The notes: generated by a model from the letters alone, not told the origin. A stretch of DNA of 64,000 nucleotides from Sinohyriopsis cumingii (GCA_028554795.2 CM068835.1:34814901-34878900), one strand, 5' to 3'. Shown: positions 13,497-26,269, counted from the first letter of the stretch. Numbers and translations are program-made.

Positions 13497-13866
13497 CTGT
13501 CCTATTTGACTTGCACACACTAGTGGACATGCAATTACTGTAAACTTCTGACCTACATACCCTAGTGCACAGGCAGTTATTGTAAACATCTGACATACAA
13601 ACCCATGTGCACAGGCAGTTATTGTAAACATCTTTCCTATATTCCCAAGTACACATTCAATTACTGTGAACATTTGACCTACATAACCTAGTGCACAGGC
13701 AGTTATTGTGAACATTTGACCTAAATAACCTAGTGCACATTCAGTTATTGTAAACATTTGATCTACAAACCCTAGTGTAAAGGCAGTTATTGTGAACATC
13801 TGATGTACATAACCTAGTGCACATTCAGTTCTTGTGAATATCTGACCTACATTTCCTAGAACACAT
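13497..13866. repeat. 42-bp tandem array with an open minus-strand frame
   Basis: Unit CAGTTATTGTGAACATTTGA plus CCTACATAACCTAGTGCACAGG, about 8-9 diverged units. On the minus strand it encodes a 14-residue repeat, MFTITACALGYVGQ and variants, open from about 13870 to a stop near 13407. No flanking exon or splice signal makes it convincing as a gene. A unit length divisible by three can keep a frame open by chance. Confidence 0.85.
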
Positions 13867-14508
13867 TTTAATCATTACAATATGGTAGCCACATCAATGA
13901 CATGTTGCATGTCGAATAATACTTTGTGGAAACCAATCATCTTGAGGTGACCATGTGTGCAATGACCTTATGCATACAGAATATAAAAACAAATAGGAAC
14001 ATAAACTTTGTTCAACTTTTTCTTTAACTTCTAATTTTTACAACTGGACAAAATAGCAAGGATAATGGATCTTTTAAAATAAGCTAATGATAGCTGCAAC
14101 CTATACAAGGACAGATGGATGAATCAATGGATTGATCCATGAATGAATAGAAAGCACGCTCATCAACAAAGAAGATAAATATTTCCTACTTTTTATATAC
14201 AACTGTTTTTTTGGGTTTTTTTAAAACCTACCCCGAACTATTAAATCTTGTAACTGTTCATAATGTTATCCCCAAAAAATGCATTTATAGTGAATGCAAT
14301 TCAGGGGATGCAGCAATTATAAGCATTAACATTTTTAAAGTAAATGGCCTTGCATTTTTGACATGAGCAACAGACATGTGGAAGGGGGTAGAAAAGGAAG
14401 AGACACAAGATAAATGGATAGATAGATAAGTAAAGAATGATACGAAGTACAAGGGAGAAAGGAAGAAACAAGATTACCATTAATGATCCATTATATGCCT
14501 GTCCTGTG

Positions 14509-15222
14509 TTTAATAGTCCTCTGTATAGGCAACAGTAGGGTATGGTTAATAGTCCTCTGTATAGGCAAAAGTAGGGTATGGTTAATAGTGCTCAGCATAG
14601 GTAATAGTAGGGAATGGTTAATAGTCCTGTGTAGGTTGTTGTTGTTGTAGGGTTTAACGCCATTTTTCAGCACAAGATAGGCTATACATGGCAGCCAGTA
14701 TTAATGGTGGAGGAAGAAACCAGGAAATCCCCGGAAAGAACCACCGACCCTCGAGAAGCTACTGGCAAGCTTTCTCACATACCCACACTGGCCGAATCCA
14801 AGACTCGAACCTACGCAGACAGAGGTGAGATAGCAGTGATCCGTAACGGAGAGCGCTTTAGACCACTCGGCCACTCGGGGCCCCCCTGTGTAGGTAATAT
14901 TAGGGAATGGTTAATAGTCCTCTACATAGGTAATAGTAGGGAATGATTAATAGTCCACAAAATAGGTAATAGTAGGGTATGGTTAATAGTCCACAAAATA
15001 GGTAATAGTAGGATATGGTTAATAGTCCTCTACATAGATAGCAGGGAATGGTTAATTGTCCTGTGTAGGTAATAGCAAGGAATGGTTAATAGTCCTTTGT
15101 AAGTAATAGTAGGGAAAAGTTAAAAGTCCTCTATATAGGTAATATTAGGGTATGGTAAACAGTCCTTTACATAGGTAATAGTAGGGTATGGTTAATAGTC
15201 CACCATGTAGGAAATGGTTAAC
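14509..15222. repeat. 36-bp minisatellite split by a SINE
   Basis: Unit TTAATAGTCCTCTGTATAGG plus (T/C)AAYAGTAGGGTATGG, a dozen or more units with length variants. Interrupted by SINE family A copy 2 at 14636-14884. Confidence 0.92.
14636..14884 (-). mobile_element. SINE family A, copy 2, inserted in a tandem array
   Basis: Same element as at 3058-3303, well conserved. It interrupts the 36-bp array of 14509-15222. The flanks CCTGTGTAGG (14626-14635 and 14885-14894) are a 10-bp target-site duplication, so the SINE arrived after the array formed. Confidence 0.93.
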
Positions 15223-15339
15223 TGTGCAGATTAGTGGCCAATTGGTCTCATCAACTTCAGCCTTTATAAATGTATATAGTCCGGAATGAAATTTAATGTC
15301 CATCAATAATTACTCTCAAGTTACACTTACAATGACATT

Positions 15340-16258
15340 TACCAATCACCTCTGGGCCACAGAATCAATAGATTGCTTTATTACCATAAGTACGAGCCAG
15401 TTACAATATTTGGTCAAGAACAAAGGTTTTGCTGAAGATTTTTTTAAAATTTGAGCCAGTGACATTGACCTTGAATCTTCTGAGACCAAACTGAATGTGC
15501 CTCTTCCATACCTCAAGTACAAGTCCTCAACAACCTTGTGTCAAGGTATATGGCCAATAACAAAAGTTATTACTCTAAAATTACTTTTCTTTTCATTAGG
15601 GATCTTGACCTTTGAATTTTTGTTAACAAAATCAAAAGGCTTCTTTCTTTCCCAGTGTGCAAGTCATCCACAATCTCTGGTGACGGTACCTGGCAAAGAA
15701 CTTAAATTTGTGTCCATTTTTCTTCCTTCAGTTACAATGACCATTGACAGCTCGATCTGAAACTCAATAGCCTTGTTCCTTACCATCCACAATTTGTTTG
15801 GTAATTGCAAATGGCAGAGAATTCAAGTTCTTGTGAAAAAGCATTTTTTCATTTCTTGGCCAGTGACCTTTAATCTCTGATCTGTTGAACCCCAAATTAA
15901 TGGTGTTCTTCTTCACCACAAATGCATGCCATCCACAAAGTCTGATAACTGTTGATGGTGGAAGACTTGATCTATTATGCAAAAACAATTTGTCTTCTTT
16001 TAAAAGCCATATTCTTCACCTCTTACCCTGAAATCTATAGGATTCTCCTTATAATAAGTGCAAGCCATCCACAAAGTTCAGCAACTGTAGATAGTGGACA
16101 ATTCAAGTTATTTCTTGTAAAAACAAAATTGGTAACAGTGCAAGTCCTCCACAAACTTTAGTCTATAACTAAAGTCATTATGCAAAAACAACTTTATTCT
16201 ATCCATCAGAGCGAACTTGACCTTTCACCTTTTGTCCACAAAAGTACGAGGCTTCTTT
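15340..16258. repeat. dispersed mollusc-type repeat family D, copy 1
   Basis: Recurring phrases TGACCTTTGAATTTT, GGCTTCTTTCTT, GTGCAAGCCATCCACAAAGT and TAGATAGTGGACAATTCAAG alternate several times. The same phrases recur at 41160-41800 and resume at 16785-16890 beyond the inverted-repeat element. Non-coding. Confidence 0.65.
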
Positions 16259-16270
16259 CTTGGTAACTTT

Positions 16271-16784
16271 CATCTTCACTAGCCAAGGTTCCGATACGAT
16301 AACCCTATCTACATCTTGGCAGATCGAACAAATATATTGGTACTTTGTCCTAGTGACATCTGTTGGATACACGAGTTGCCTCCCTTAGTATATAATGCCA
16401 ACTAACCAATAGCATGGTGCACTGTACACTGGCTGAAAATGGTGAGGGCAACTGACCTAAAAAGGATACTTTGGAAGCTTAACATTGAAAGGATGACTAT
16501 GTACCAGTGGGAAGCGATTACAGGTGTATCTGAGTGAAAGGTAATTGTGCAAACATGGACCAGCAATGGAAAATTGCTTATTTATCAGTCCAATCAAGCT
16601 GTGTGATCCCCTTGTTTCAATCATGTAGGAAAATTGTTCAAATCTGAACAACTTAATTTTGATTGGATGTGGTGGCTTGCTGCCACATCCAATTTAATTC
16701 ACAGACTGAAAGAACAGAAATATCTGCTCGATACACCAAGGTGTAGATAAGGTTATCGTTTCAGAACCTTGGCTAGTGAAGATG
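16271..16784. mobile_element. 514-bp element with 65-bp terminal inverted repeats
   Basis: The left arm 16271-16335 (CATCTTCACTAGCCAAGGTT ...) is the reverse complement of the right arm 16720-16784 (... AACCTTGGCTAGTGAAGATG) with a few mismatches. The body has no coding capacity and holds a perfect 11-bp stem, ATTGGATGTGG/CCACATCCAAT. It interrupts a dispersed repeat that resumes at 16785. It is probably a MITE; the superfamily is not assigned because no clean target duplication is visible. Confidence 0.85.
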
Positions 16785-17649
16785 GGGAACTATAGATAGT
16801 GGACAATTTATTAGTTATTGCACAAAAAACAAATGTGATAACATTATCCTAATACAATATACTCTGCCATAAAGCAGGAATATAAAAAAATGAGGTGAGA
16901 CAGAATAGAGAAATGTTAAAGAAATAGGTCAGAGAGCAAGACGAATTTAGAGCATGAGGGAAAGAGTGAATGAACACTGATTGAGAAGATTTGAAAGAAT
17001 GAGTTCTTATCTATAATTCACCCACATGCAATTTATGTTGAATGAAGGAAAATAAAGAGAAGGAAGACATGGGAAATAATAGCTGGAGGAAAAATTTCTA
17101 GCTGTGATGGGAAAGAAGACAAAATGAAGTTAGACAGGGTAAGGTGGGAAGAAATATAAAAGAGATAGGCAGACTAGAAGATGTAACTGAGAATGCACAA
17201 GAAAGTGGGAGAAAGTGAGGAAAGAAAGGAAGAACTAGAAATTTGTCCACATAACAGATACCTATCATTGTGATGCAATTTAAGGGCAAAGTCAAAATGT
17301 GACAATAGCTCCATGAAAATGTTGCAGGAAAATGATGAACATCAAATTATTTCAGCTTTTCATAAAGTAAACCTTGTGAAACATTTTATTTCCTTCCATA
17401 CAGCCCTTACAATCTTAAATTCTCAGAACTTATATATTTTACCTTTATTTTGTTATACCTTGTCAAGAATTTTAACATCTTTGCCTTATATCTTGTAGTA
17501 GTACATGTTTACATTTATTTGGTAGGGTTCATTTTCCAAAAGTTAAGCAATTCTTTTGTTTTCTTCAGAAATTATCTTATTTGCATTATATAACCAGTAT
17601 TGTGATGACAGACCATTAAATCCTGTGCATGCGTGCATACATACATACA

Positions 17650-18250
17650 CAAAAGAATGTAGCAAGTCCAAAAGGGGCCATAACTCTAAACTTTTCACAT
17701 TAAATGGGAAAGTGGAACCTTATTTAGGTCTTCTTAATATAAAGCCACCTATTAAATTTGGTTTCAATCCAGGAACATATTCAATATTTATTTAGCAAAA
17801 ACAAATGTGCAAAGTTTAAGTTAAACAGGAAAAGTTCAAATCAAGCTTGACCTAGATCCTGATAATATAAAGCCCCACGGCAAATGTTTCTTCAATTTAT
17901 AAAATCATTCAAAAGTTTACTGAGCCAAAACTAAAGGGCAAAGTTCTAGATCCAATGTGGCCATAACTCCATAGAATTTGTTAAAAAAAGGTAAAATTCT
18001 AACTCAAACCATGAATCGCCTCATGACATGTTTAGTTACAATCCATGAAATTCTTCAAAAATTACTAAGCAGAAAATAAATGTTCAAAGTTCTATTTCAA
18101 AAATGGGCCACAAATCCATAAAATTTTAGCGGAAAATAGTGAAAACTTAATTTGAATTCAGTATCTGTAATTTAGAGCCATATACCAGATCTGACTTTAT
18201 TCCATGAAGTGCGTCAAAAGTTACTGAGCAGACACAAAATTGGAAATGAG
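17650..18250. repeat. GGGGCCATAACTC-type dispersed repeat
   Basis: Motifs AAAGGGGCCATAACTCTAAA, TGGCCATAACTCC, AAATGTGCAAAGTTTAAG and AAAGTTACTGAGCAGACACA recur. From general knowledge, this phrase is common in mollusc genomes. No coding capacity. Confidence 0.55.
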
Positions 18251-18259
18251 CAGCACACC

Positions 18260-20755
18260 ACTCAATGGAAAAAAAAATTCGCAGCAAACAGCAAGTCATA
18301 AATCTGGTAAAAATAAATATCTCACAGACAACATAGATGTCATGTTCCATTGATCTTTCAATTTAACAATCAAATTACAGCCTTCTCATTTAGGAAAGCG
18401 AAAAACTTCATTTGGAACATTATAGGAAAATGCTGACTGAAAATTGAATACCACTTAATCAATCACTGTACTCTTCTAATAAATATAGGCCCAGTTAAAC
18501 TTGTACATAAAAAATCAAGAGGTTCTGTGATTCCATGGAAATGTGGATAATGGGACTAGGGATAGAATGCAAACCCAAACTGGAATTAGATTTTATTTCA
18601 CAACAGCGATGTCATACAACTACATTATATTTTTGATGTTCTTAAAACTCAAAATGCTGATCTCCACTGCATCACAGTGGTGGTGTGCATTTGGACAATA
18701 CACTTTTAGTGACTGTTTATTATGAAAGAATTTGATATAAAAATTAATTACATTCATATGGGTCTGACTTTACATGGAGCCTTGAGAAACAACTAATGCC
18801 TCTAACAATTGGCAACTTAATATACAAAACCTTAGAAACACCCAATCATCTTTACAAGGAATAACTTCCCAAATGAGCCTTGAAAAATACTAAGTGACTT
18901 GACAGTTAAATCTTATTAAAATATTACTGTTATTTCTCATTTCATTTTAGCTTAAATAATTCTTATTAATCTGATAAGATCTGCAAGAAACACTTCACTG
19001 GATCTCAAGATTAGAGTGATATCGGCATGCAATTTCAGTGTGTAGGCATCTGTTTTAAACTAAAATTGCTGATTTTAAATATCAAGTTGAGGCAATGAAT
19101 ATCAAGAAAATTGAGTTGATCTGCAAGATTTCGGATCTGACTGTAGACCTAATCTAAAATTAATATCAAAATACATTCCTTGAAAATTTGTAAAGATATA
19201 GTGAAATATTTATAGATTGCTAACTCCTAACTAGATTTTTTTTAAATATCTTTTCTTTGCACACTGTCTTGTATGGAATTTGTCATAATAGTACAAACTT
19301 TGCTACAGACTATCTTAGTGGTCCAATGTGACCCTCAGAAACCCAACAGGTTCTAGCACATATTGGGACAAGTGCTTATATACCCTCAGCGGAATTCTAC
19401 AGGGAAGCAACTACAGGGCAAGCCAGTGATCACAGGGGCAACTACACTTTCCTAATGTTAACAAAGCCGCACCTTAATTATTAATTGTGATCATAAGCTA
19501 GATTACAAGAGTACATACATAAACTAAGTTAGGAAATATCAGCAATGTTCAGCCTCAATGCAGTATATAATTATGCGAGATGAAGACCTAATTATCCCAA
19601 ATAATAAATAGGGTGATAAAAGATGTTACCGAGTTTACTGTGATAAAATCACTAATTTATAATATATTAATTTAAAATGTGTAAAAGATTATTTATGATC
19701 AATTTACATGTACAAAATTTAATATAAATGGTAATCACGTCAATCTTGAGTTGACACTGGATAACAAAAGCTATTAATGAAAAAATCATTAGGAATTGTC
19801 TGTAAATGTTGTCAGCCCCCATCCCCCCCCCCCACTATAACACTGAAAACCCTGTGATCAATGAACTTTATTTCCTGAAATTCTGATGTCTAGACTGCCT
19901 GCCCATTACAATATCAATTCTAACAACAACTCTCCCCATCATAAAATGCAAAGCTTTTTCTGACTGGTTACTAAAAATAAGTGAACCAGGAATTCCAAGT
20001 GGCACTCGAACATGAATCTTTATCTGTGCCTGACATTGATTTGGTTGTCCATACAAAAGAACAAGGTCAGAGAAAGAGGTAGCAGTGAGGATAACTGAAG
20101 AGAAAGCAACAGTGCCTGCAGGCAAAATATGAATACAAAGGGAGAAAGGGGAGTTGGCAGGCAAAAGTAATGCAGCAGTGAAGCAGTGAGAACATATGCA
20201 GAAAGAGAAGGCATGTAAAGAAAGTGTTACAGAAAGCTTTATTATCTATGACGTAATAAATTAAACATAGGATAATAAATTTATATTAACTTTAGAAAAA
20301 TATAATTGCAATATTTTTATTCTTTTTTGTGTTTAAAATAACTGTACAGAAGCAACACATCTGCCTGCTTTGAGAAAATGACCTAATTGCTAGCCATCAT
20401 AGTTGTTGACATAAACACTAACAAATGTTACTACAGAATAAAGTTATGCTCATCCCACTGACATTGTGTCACAGAAGACCAATACAAATAATGGTGATTG
20501 TGAAGGAGACTTTTAATTTAAAAAAGTCTTTCAAATTTTTAATCTGAAATGGAACTATATATACAAATAAAAAGTTAAACACCAACATTCATCATTAAAC
20601 TGAATACACAGATTTTAAGAAAAATATTTGAAAAACTCAGGTCCCCTTCTGGATCTGATGGTCATGGACTACATGCATACACTTATCTACCCCATAATTC
20701 TCCTAATTGATGGCAGGATTCTTAACTGCAACTGATGTTGCAGGATACACAATTA
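18260..20755. other. non-coding, no firm gene
   Basis: AT-rich. A C-run occurs near 19818-19834. The open frame at 19865-20120 is listed separately. Confidence 0.5.
19865..20120 (-). other. possible terminal exon or chance open frame
   Basis: After a pyrimidine-rich TTTTGCCTGCAG acceptor-like site, the minus strand is open for about 81 codons (LVLLYGQPNQCQAQIKIHV, VRVPLGIPGSLIF). It ends in TAA overlapping an AATAAA. No upstream exon was found and no family is recognised. Confidence 0.2.
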
Positions 20756-20759
20756 CCAC

Positions 20760-20969
20760 ATATATTCGTTATTAAGTCTGGTCCAAATCCAAACACTGAC
20801 CCTGACCTACCATCGCATAATATCCCAGCAGATCAGGGACTATGTCATTTGTTCTTCTGATTAGTCCTAGCAAACTACATAGACCCAGATCTGCTGGCAC
20901 ATTATGTGACTGCAGATTCAGATCTATGCAGTTTGCAGATGGATCCATCTTGTAAGCAAGTATATATGG
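20760..20969. mobile_element. foldback element family P, copy 2
   Basis: Same organisation: AGTCTGGTCC at the left, GGATCCATCTTGTAAGC at the right, and inner CCAGATCTGCTGGCACATTA. Diverged from copy 1 by scattered substitutions. Confidence 0.75.
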
Positions 20970-20970
20970 T

Positions 20971-22429
20971 ACTCTCTGTGTCACTGGAAATTATAACTAC
21001 TGTCAAGATGAGATTCTAATATCTGTTTTGGTGTGATCATAAATTTCCAAATCATTCTACCGATGATTAGTATATATTTACATGAATGAAACAGCAACCT
21101 GTAATTATATACTGATGTAATATACATCAAAATAAACTATTTTCAACCTTCAGATAAACTGAAAGGAAAACTGAAAGGACTAAATGTAAGACTGCATTCG
21201 GGTAATGTATACATTAGTAGTGTAACTATATGTACACCAATACACACATACATTATTAGTAGTGTAGCTATATTTATGCCAAAACACACATGTATAATAT
21301 GCATAGTAACTATATTCTATGGCAAAGTAAAACAGTGACCATTCATTAATTGTTATACATGAAGATTATGTATGTACTGTATGATATGCTTACACATAAA
21401 ACGTTCCTCTTCTACACCAAGAACTATGCACACTATGTCAAGATACATTCATATAATCTTCCAAATGACGGAAACAGCTAGAAGCTAAGCACACCCTGAT
21501 ATCAGAACATATGGACCAGTGATGAGGAAACTATGACCAATGAGTTTATCACCTGCTTTTACATGATTTGTAATTCATATTAAATATGGACTAATAATTA
21601 AATGGGTAAACTATGGAGTTGTATTTACAAATTACAATTTTAAAGAAATTTTAGACTGAAAGTTCTATCGACTGGAGCATAAATTTGTTTGTAGTTTTTA
21701 ATATTTACGTAAATCATACTGAGCATTTTTCCAGAACACTCAAATACTGCACAGATTAGTTTTTACCTCAAGGTTTGTGGGATTATCATGAATGAGACAA
21801 CATCATGTTACTTCGACGATATTCCTTACACAAATGTGACTGGTTGGTTTTCAAGAAAGGAAATTTTGCCCAAAGAAATGTTTTTGGAGCAAATTTTGTT
21901 GACATTAACATAAAGAAAATATCTTTTCAATCTCTCAAATTCAGCAATTTTTAAAAGACATCTATATATCAGATAGATGAAGAGAAGAAACTCTTCCCAG
22001 TCCTTCCCATTACCTGCCCTTACCACAGTAATGTAGCAAAAGTGTGCTCTGCATTTCCATGGGGGAGGGGGTGGGTCTGTGGTTTAATAATAATGCAATT
22101 ATGCAAGTAAGCTCGAAAAAATTCAAATATTTACTTTCTCCTTTGAATACATGCCCTGATCACATTAATGTCAGGAACAGGTAAAAGGAGGAAGAAATTC
22201 TGATCATTCAACCTCTACCATGGGCACCCTTCAAAAGAAGAATGTCTAGATTCCCTATATGAAGATAAAAACACTTTCTTAACATAAGAGCAGCACAACT
22301 TCAATCATGTAACACTGGACAACTTTACGCAGATAAGAAGAAAAAAAAGTCTTCTTACCGATAAAAGTTCTAGCCTAAACTAGTAAACATGTTAAATCAA
22401 ATTGAGAGTACTGTCCTGATGTCTGGTCA
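20971..22429. other. non-coding, no gene seen
   Basis: Holds a small duplication at 21205-21298 and otherwise unremarkable AT-rich sequence. Confidence 0.5.
21205..21298. repeat. imperfect direct duplication
   Basis: Two units with ATTAGTAGTGTARCTATAT followed by CCAAWACACACAT, about 50 bp each. Confidence 0.6.
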
Positions 22430-23760
22430 TTTTAATGAATGAAAGCAGCTGATGCCACTGGGTCACATTCTCATCTCAGCAGAGTTAGATCTGAGAGATA
22501 CAAATTTTAGAAGGCTGACTGTGCATGCCTGCCAAAAACATTTTATTATGTCTCAGACAGAAACATTACTTTCCAATGTGAGAGCTGCATAGATCACTCT
22601 GATCTCATCAGCTGAAATCTTAATTAGGAATATCTGACCTTCGTGTACTCCTGAGTACATTAACCATATTAAGGTAGATGGATTATCTACTCTTTCCTAG
22701 CCATCACTAGGAGACACGGTGCCCAACACTTTTCTCCTATGTATTCCAAGTAATGCTGGAGAGCACAGAAAGGGTTTTGCATCTCTGCCTCTCCTGTGTG
22801 TTTCAAGTAATGCTTAAGGGCACAGAAAGGGTTTTGCATTCCTGCCTCTCTTGACATACTGATTGATGACAGAGTGCACATGATCACTCTTTGTCTGCTG
22901 ACAGCAACACACTCTTAGGTACAAAATGTGACTGCACCATCAGGACCATGTAACCATCAAATCTAATCTGTAATTTTTGGCGTCTTTCAAAAGGGCATGC
23001 AACTCATTTTGCATGACCAAGCTAAAGCTAACAGTAAGCATGTCTTGTAATTGTGCAGCTTCAACAAGGTACTGGCTAAAAGTCTTGAACTGACTAAGCA
23101 GAGCTATGTCAAACCCCACAAAGGATTCCAGTTAGGAAATAGGGTGAGAGCTTTGAGCCTATTAATGTCAAAACTTAGCTAGCAGGTCTGATAAATCTTT
23201 ATCATAACCAATATTTCCTCTGCCATGATGCCCAAGTATGTCAATATCACAGAGCGAGCCTTTGATGGTTGTCAGAGCTACCTCATTTCTCCTAAAAAAT
23301 CTAGAGAAAAAAGTCACCCAAAGGGACGATGCTGCTGATGCATAGTCCCCGAAAACATCCCATTTTCCCTCATAAGCCTTCAAACTGACGGGCTTTCTAG
23401 CTCTTGAGACTCTCTCAACTTCAGGTTGACATTTATTAACTTGTGAGGCTCTCCCAAAAAAGCCTAACTTATTGTGGTTATCCTGCACTATGGAGATTGT
23501 CCTCAGCAGGCATTATTCCATGAGTGGCAGAGTATCTGGTCTGTTAACAGATATATCATGAAGCACTGGCTTGCCTGTTAAATTTGGCAGCCAGGTAAAT
23601 AATGTGGCTTGTTTGCAAGGCTGGAGGATGGCTTAAAAGTGTGCTGGATGGTTGGATGAATGTTGGGATGGTAAGCTGTGGCCAGTTGTATGATTATCTA
23701 AGTTCTGGGACAGAAAGTAAAATGGATGGACCAGCTCAATAGACCTCTGCAAAACTCTGC
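22430..23760 (-). mobile_element. DIRS-like tyrosine-recombinase remnant
   Basis: Minus strand, 23168-23488: SRARKPVSLKAYEGKW, LTTIKGSLCDIDILGHHG and DKDLSDLLAKF match the N-terminal core-binding part of DIRS-type recombinases (S..lYe.kW, STIKGYrSAI, DKDLS.L). Further downstream, across stops, come NPFCALKHYLKHTGE (present twice) and EIRVIYAALTLESNVSV, the region around the catalytic HxxR where His is replaced. It is a pseudogene with frameshifts. I did not find matching RT or RNase H in 23.8-27 kb. Confidence 0.72.
22700..22860 (-). repeat. about 60-bp duplication within the recombinase remnant
   Basis: Two imperfect units, each with CACAGAAAGGGTTTTGCAT, encode NPFCALKHYLKHTGE and NPFCALQHYLEYIGE on the minus strand. 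Confidence 0.8.
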
Positions 23761-24349
23761 CTATCATGGAGTATGTGGCATTTCTTGCTCATTTCATGAC
23801 CTTTAATCGCCAGTCGATTGGCACAGTTGGTCAGCCAGTTGGAGTTAGCTCAGAAATTACCTTGACCATACAAGATTTTGGTATTCCACAAAAAAGCTGC
23901 AATCTGAATGGAGGGTTTGGGGTCCTCCCACAACGGGGTATCGACAAGGAAGCACCCCCGATCTGGGGGTCCAGAAATGCATTTTACAATCATAAAAAAC
24001 TGCTTTCTGGTGCAACTTATGATCATAATATATAACAAAATAATCATTTGAAAAACTAACAAACTTACCAAAAAATTTCAACTTGACTTGAATAATTTCA
24101 CAATATTTACTGTCACATGAATTTGTTCTCCAAAACTATTGGTGCTTAAGTTATTTCATGTGCATGTCAGTGTTCACATCATAATTAAATCACAATAATT
24201 TCTCAATTTTTGCAGCAAATATATTATAATTCTCTCTTTTCATAACAAATCTGTAAAATAAACACCCAAGTACATCAACTATATACAAATAATCCCATAC
24301 ATTCACTTGTCTTTTTCTCTAATGGACACAACCTGTTGATATGCCAGTC

Positions 24350-25430
24350 TAGCTCTTTTTATGGCTTTGGCAAAGATTTGTTTAGCCTTCCTTTTTGACT
24401 GACTTTTTTGGCTCAATGTGCAATCGTTTCTTTTCCTTCTCAAACTCGAGCCTTTTTCCTTTCAAGCTGGTGCTTGTGTTGGCGACATGCAGTGCGCAGT
24501 CTGACAGAGAGCTACATCTGTTCTCTCATGCAAGAAATCTTTCTTCTTATAGTAATTAAATGCACTTTTTCCAGATGCCTTCTGAGCTTCAATTTTTCCG
24601 TATGCAGCTTCTTTTGTAGGTAACATTCCAAACTCTTCCAACTGCGATTAACATAGAACAGAGGTCACAAAATGCCAGTCCTCTAGCCTTCAGTTTTCTT
24701 ACAAATGGACCAACTGAATTTCCAAACTTTTCACTCCAGCAATTCCCATTTCCATATGTTTTTTAAACCTTTATCTAAACTTCTCGTGTCATGGTCTCTC
24801 TTAACAACACGGGACGCCATTTTTTGCAAGAATACTTCTTTTTTCCATTGCTATCAGTTTCCATTACACAAAGATTCACTGGACGAATTTAAACTTTTGA
24901 CCCATCAGAATACTCTTTACGAGAGTCATGGGCTAACTAATATATGGAATAAATACATTACAAGGTTAGTTGTGGAATGGGACCGAACAGACTGTTTTTT
25001 TAAAAACCGGATCAGAGATGATAAAAAAACCCAGACTATATCAAGAAAAATCGGATTCAAGTCGGGAGAAAAGCAGAATTCTGCTTTAAAACAGAGACAA
25101 ATCATGTCTGCTTTACAAAATTTGTGGCACAACAGATGGACCAACTCAACAGATGCCCATATGGCTCTACACACCACAGAATGGCAGGCCAGTATGTGGC
25201 ATGGTTTGCTGGTGTGACAGACCATGGTCATCTGTCAATATGGCTGGCAAAATCCGAAAAAATACCCCATGAATCTGGGCTTTAGGGCTCCATAGGCCAT
25301 GCTCTCCCTTTAACTCCAAGCCACTACTGGAGGTTACATCGCTTCCAGTCCACTGAGACTTTACTCGTTTCTTCAGGTTTTCTTGCAAAACCAGGACCAA
25401 ATTCCTTCTGGGCACTTCAAGCATACACTG
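24350..25430 (-). other. coding-like remnants, unassigned
   Basis: Short minus-strand strings such as RRKRNDCTLSQKSQSK, AAYGKIEAQKASGKSAF and RNLVLVLQENLKKR appear across stops. An unrelated 170-codon plus-strand frame (24705-25217) has no recognisable domain. It lies upstream of the DIRS-like recombinase remnant and could be part of a decayed element. Not assignable. Confidence 0.25.
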
Positions 25431-26269
25431 CAGTTAGAAGTCAATGAAAAGTGAGACATGTTGTCTTTGATGACTGTGGCAGTGAAATGACCAGAATAAC
25501 AAAATGTCAGAAATAACACCCTGAAAGTTAACATAAAATAAAAGTGGAACAAGAGAGACTCATATCATGTGTGTCCTCGTCAACATAAAATCATGCACTT
25601 TTTACATTTGATTGTCATTGTTTAACTGAAATGACAAAAATTAAAAATCAGAAATAACATCCTGAAATGTTAAATATAACAATAACAACATTAGGTACTT
25701 AAATAAGTAAAATTAGATGCAGTGTGTGCAAATAAACAACCATCAACAAGCACCAACGATACCATGTTGCAGCACAAGTTCAGAAAGAGAAAATATTCCA
25801 CAACTTTCTCATAAATATCAATCCAAAATAACATATAATGATTGCAACATATAGTAAATATCTTTACACTCAGTACTAAACCAATTTGTCAACAGATGGT
25901 CAATAATGTATAAGATACATCTTGGATTTTATCAGAGGTAATGGATACATGTGAAGGCTAAAACTGGGTAAACAACTGTAGCCTAACTACAGTAACTAAC
26001 TGTGGTAGTTGGAGGTAAAGGAAAGATGTGGGGAAAGTTTCTTCCCTTTCTCCATAAAGTGATATAGACCTGAAAGACTAGAATTTGTCTTTCCACAACT
26101 GCTGCATTTGTGAAGTACCTGAGCTTCTTTCCTAATATTACTGTGGTCGGGGAACATGTTCAAAGTTGAAACTGGAGTTGCAGATGTACATAGATTTCAA
26201 AACGAAAGGGCCTAAGGCTGTGGACCTCCCAATCATAACACAACCTGAGTAAGGAAGTCAGTGTTTTCC

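Noticed and set aside
12945..15222. CRISPR array
   Set aside because: Repeats are head-to-tail with no unique spacers of constant length, and the genome is eukaryotic.
24705..25217. 170-codon plus-strand open frame as a gene
   Set aside because: No recognisable domain, no splice context and no coding-like composition. Kept only within an unassigned region.
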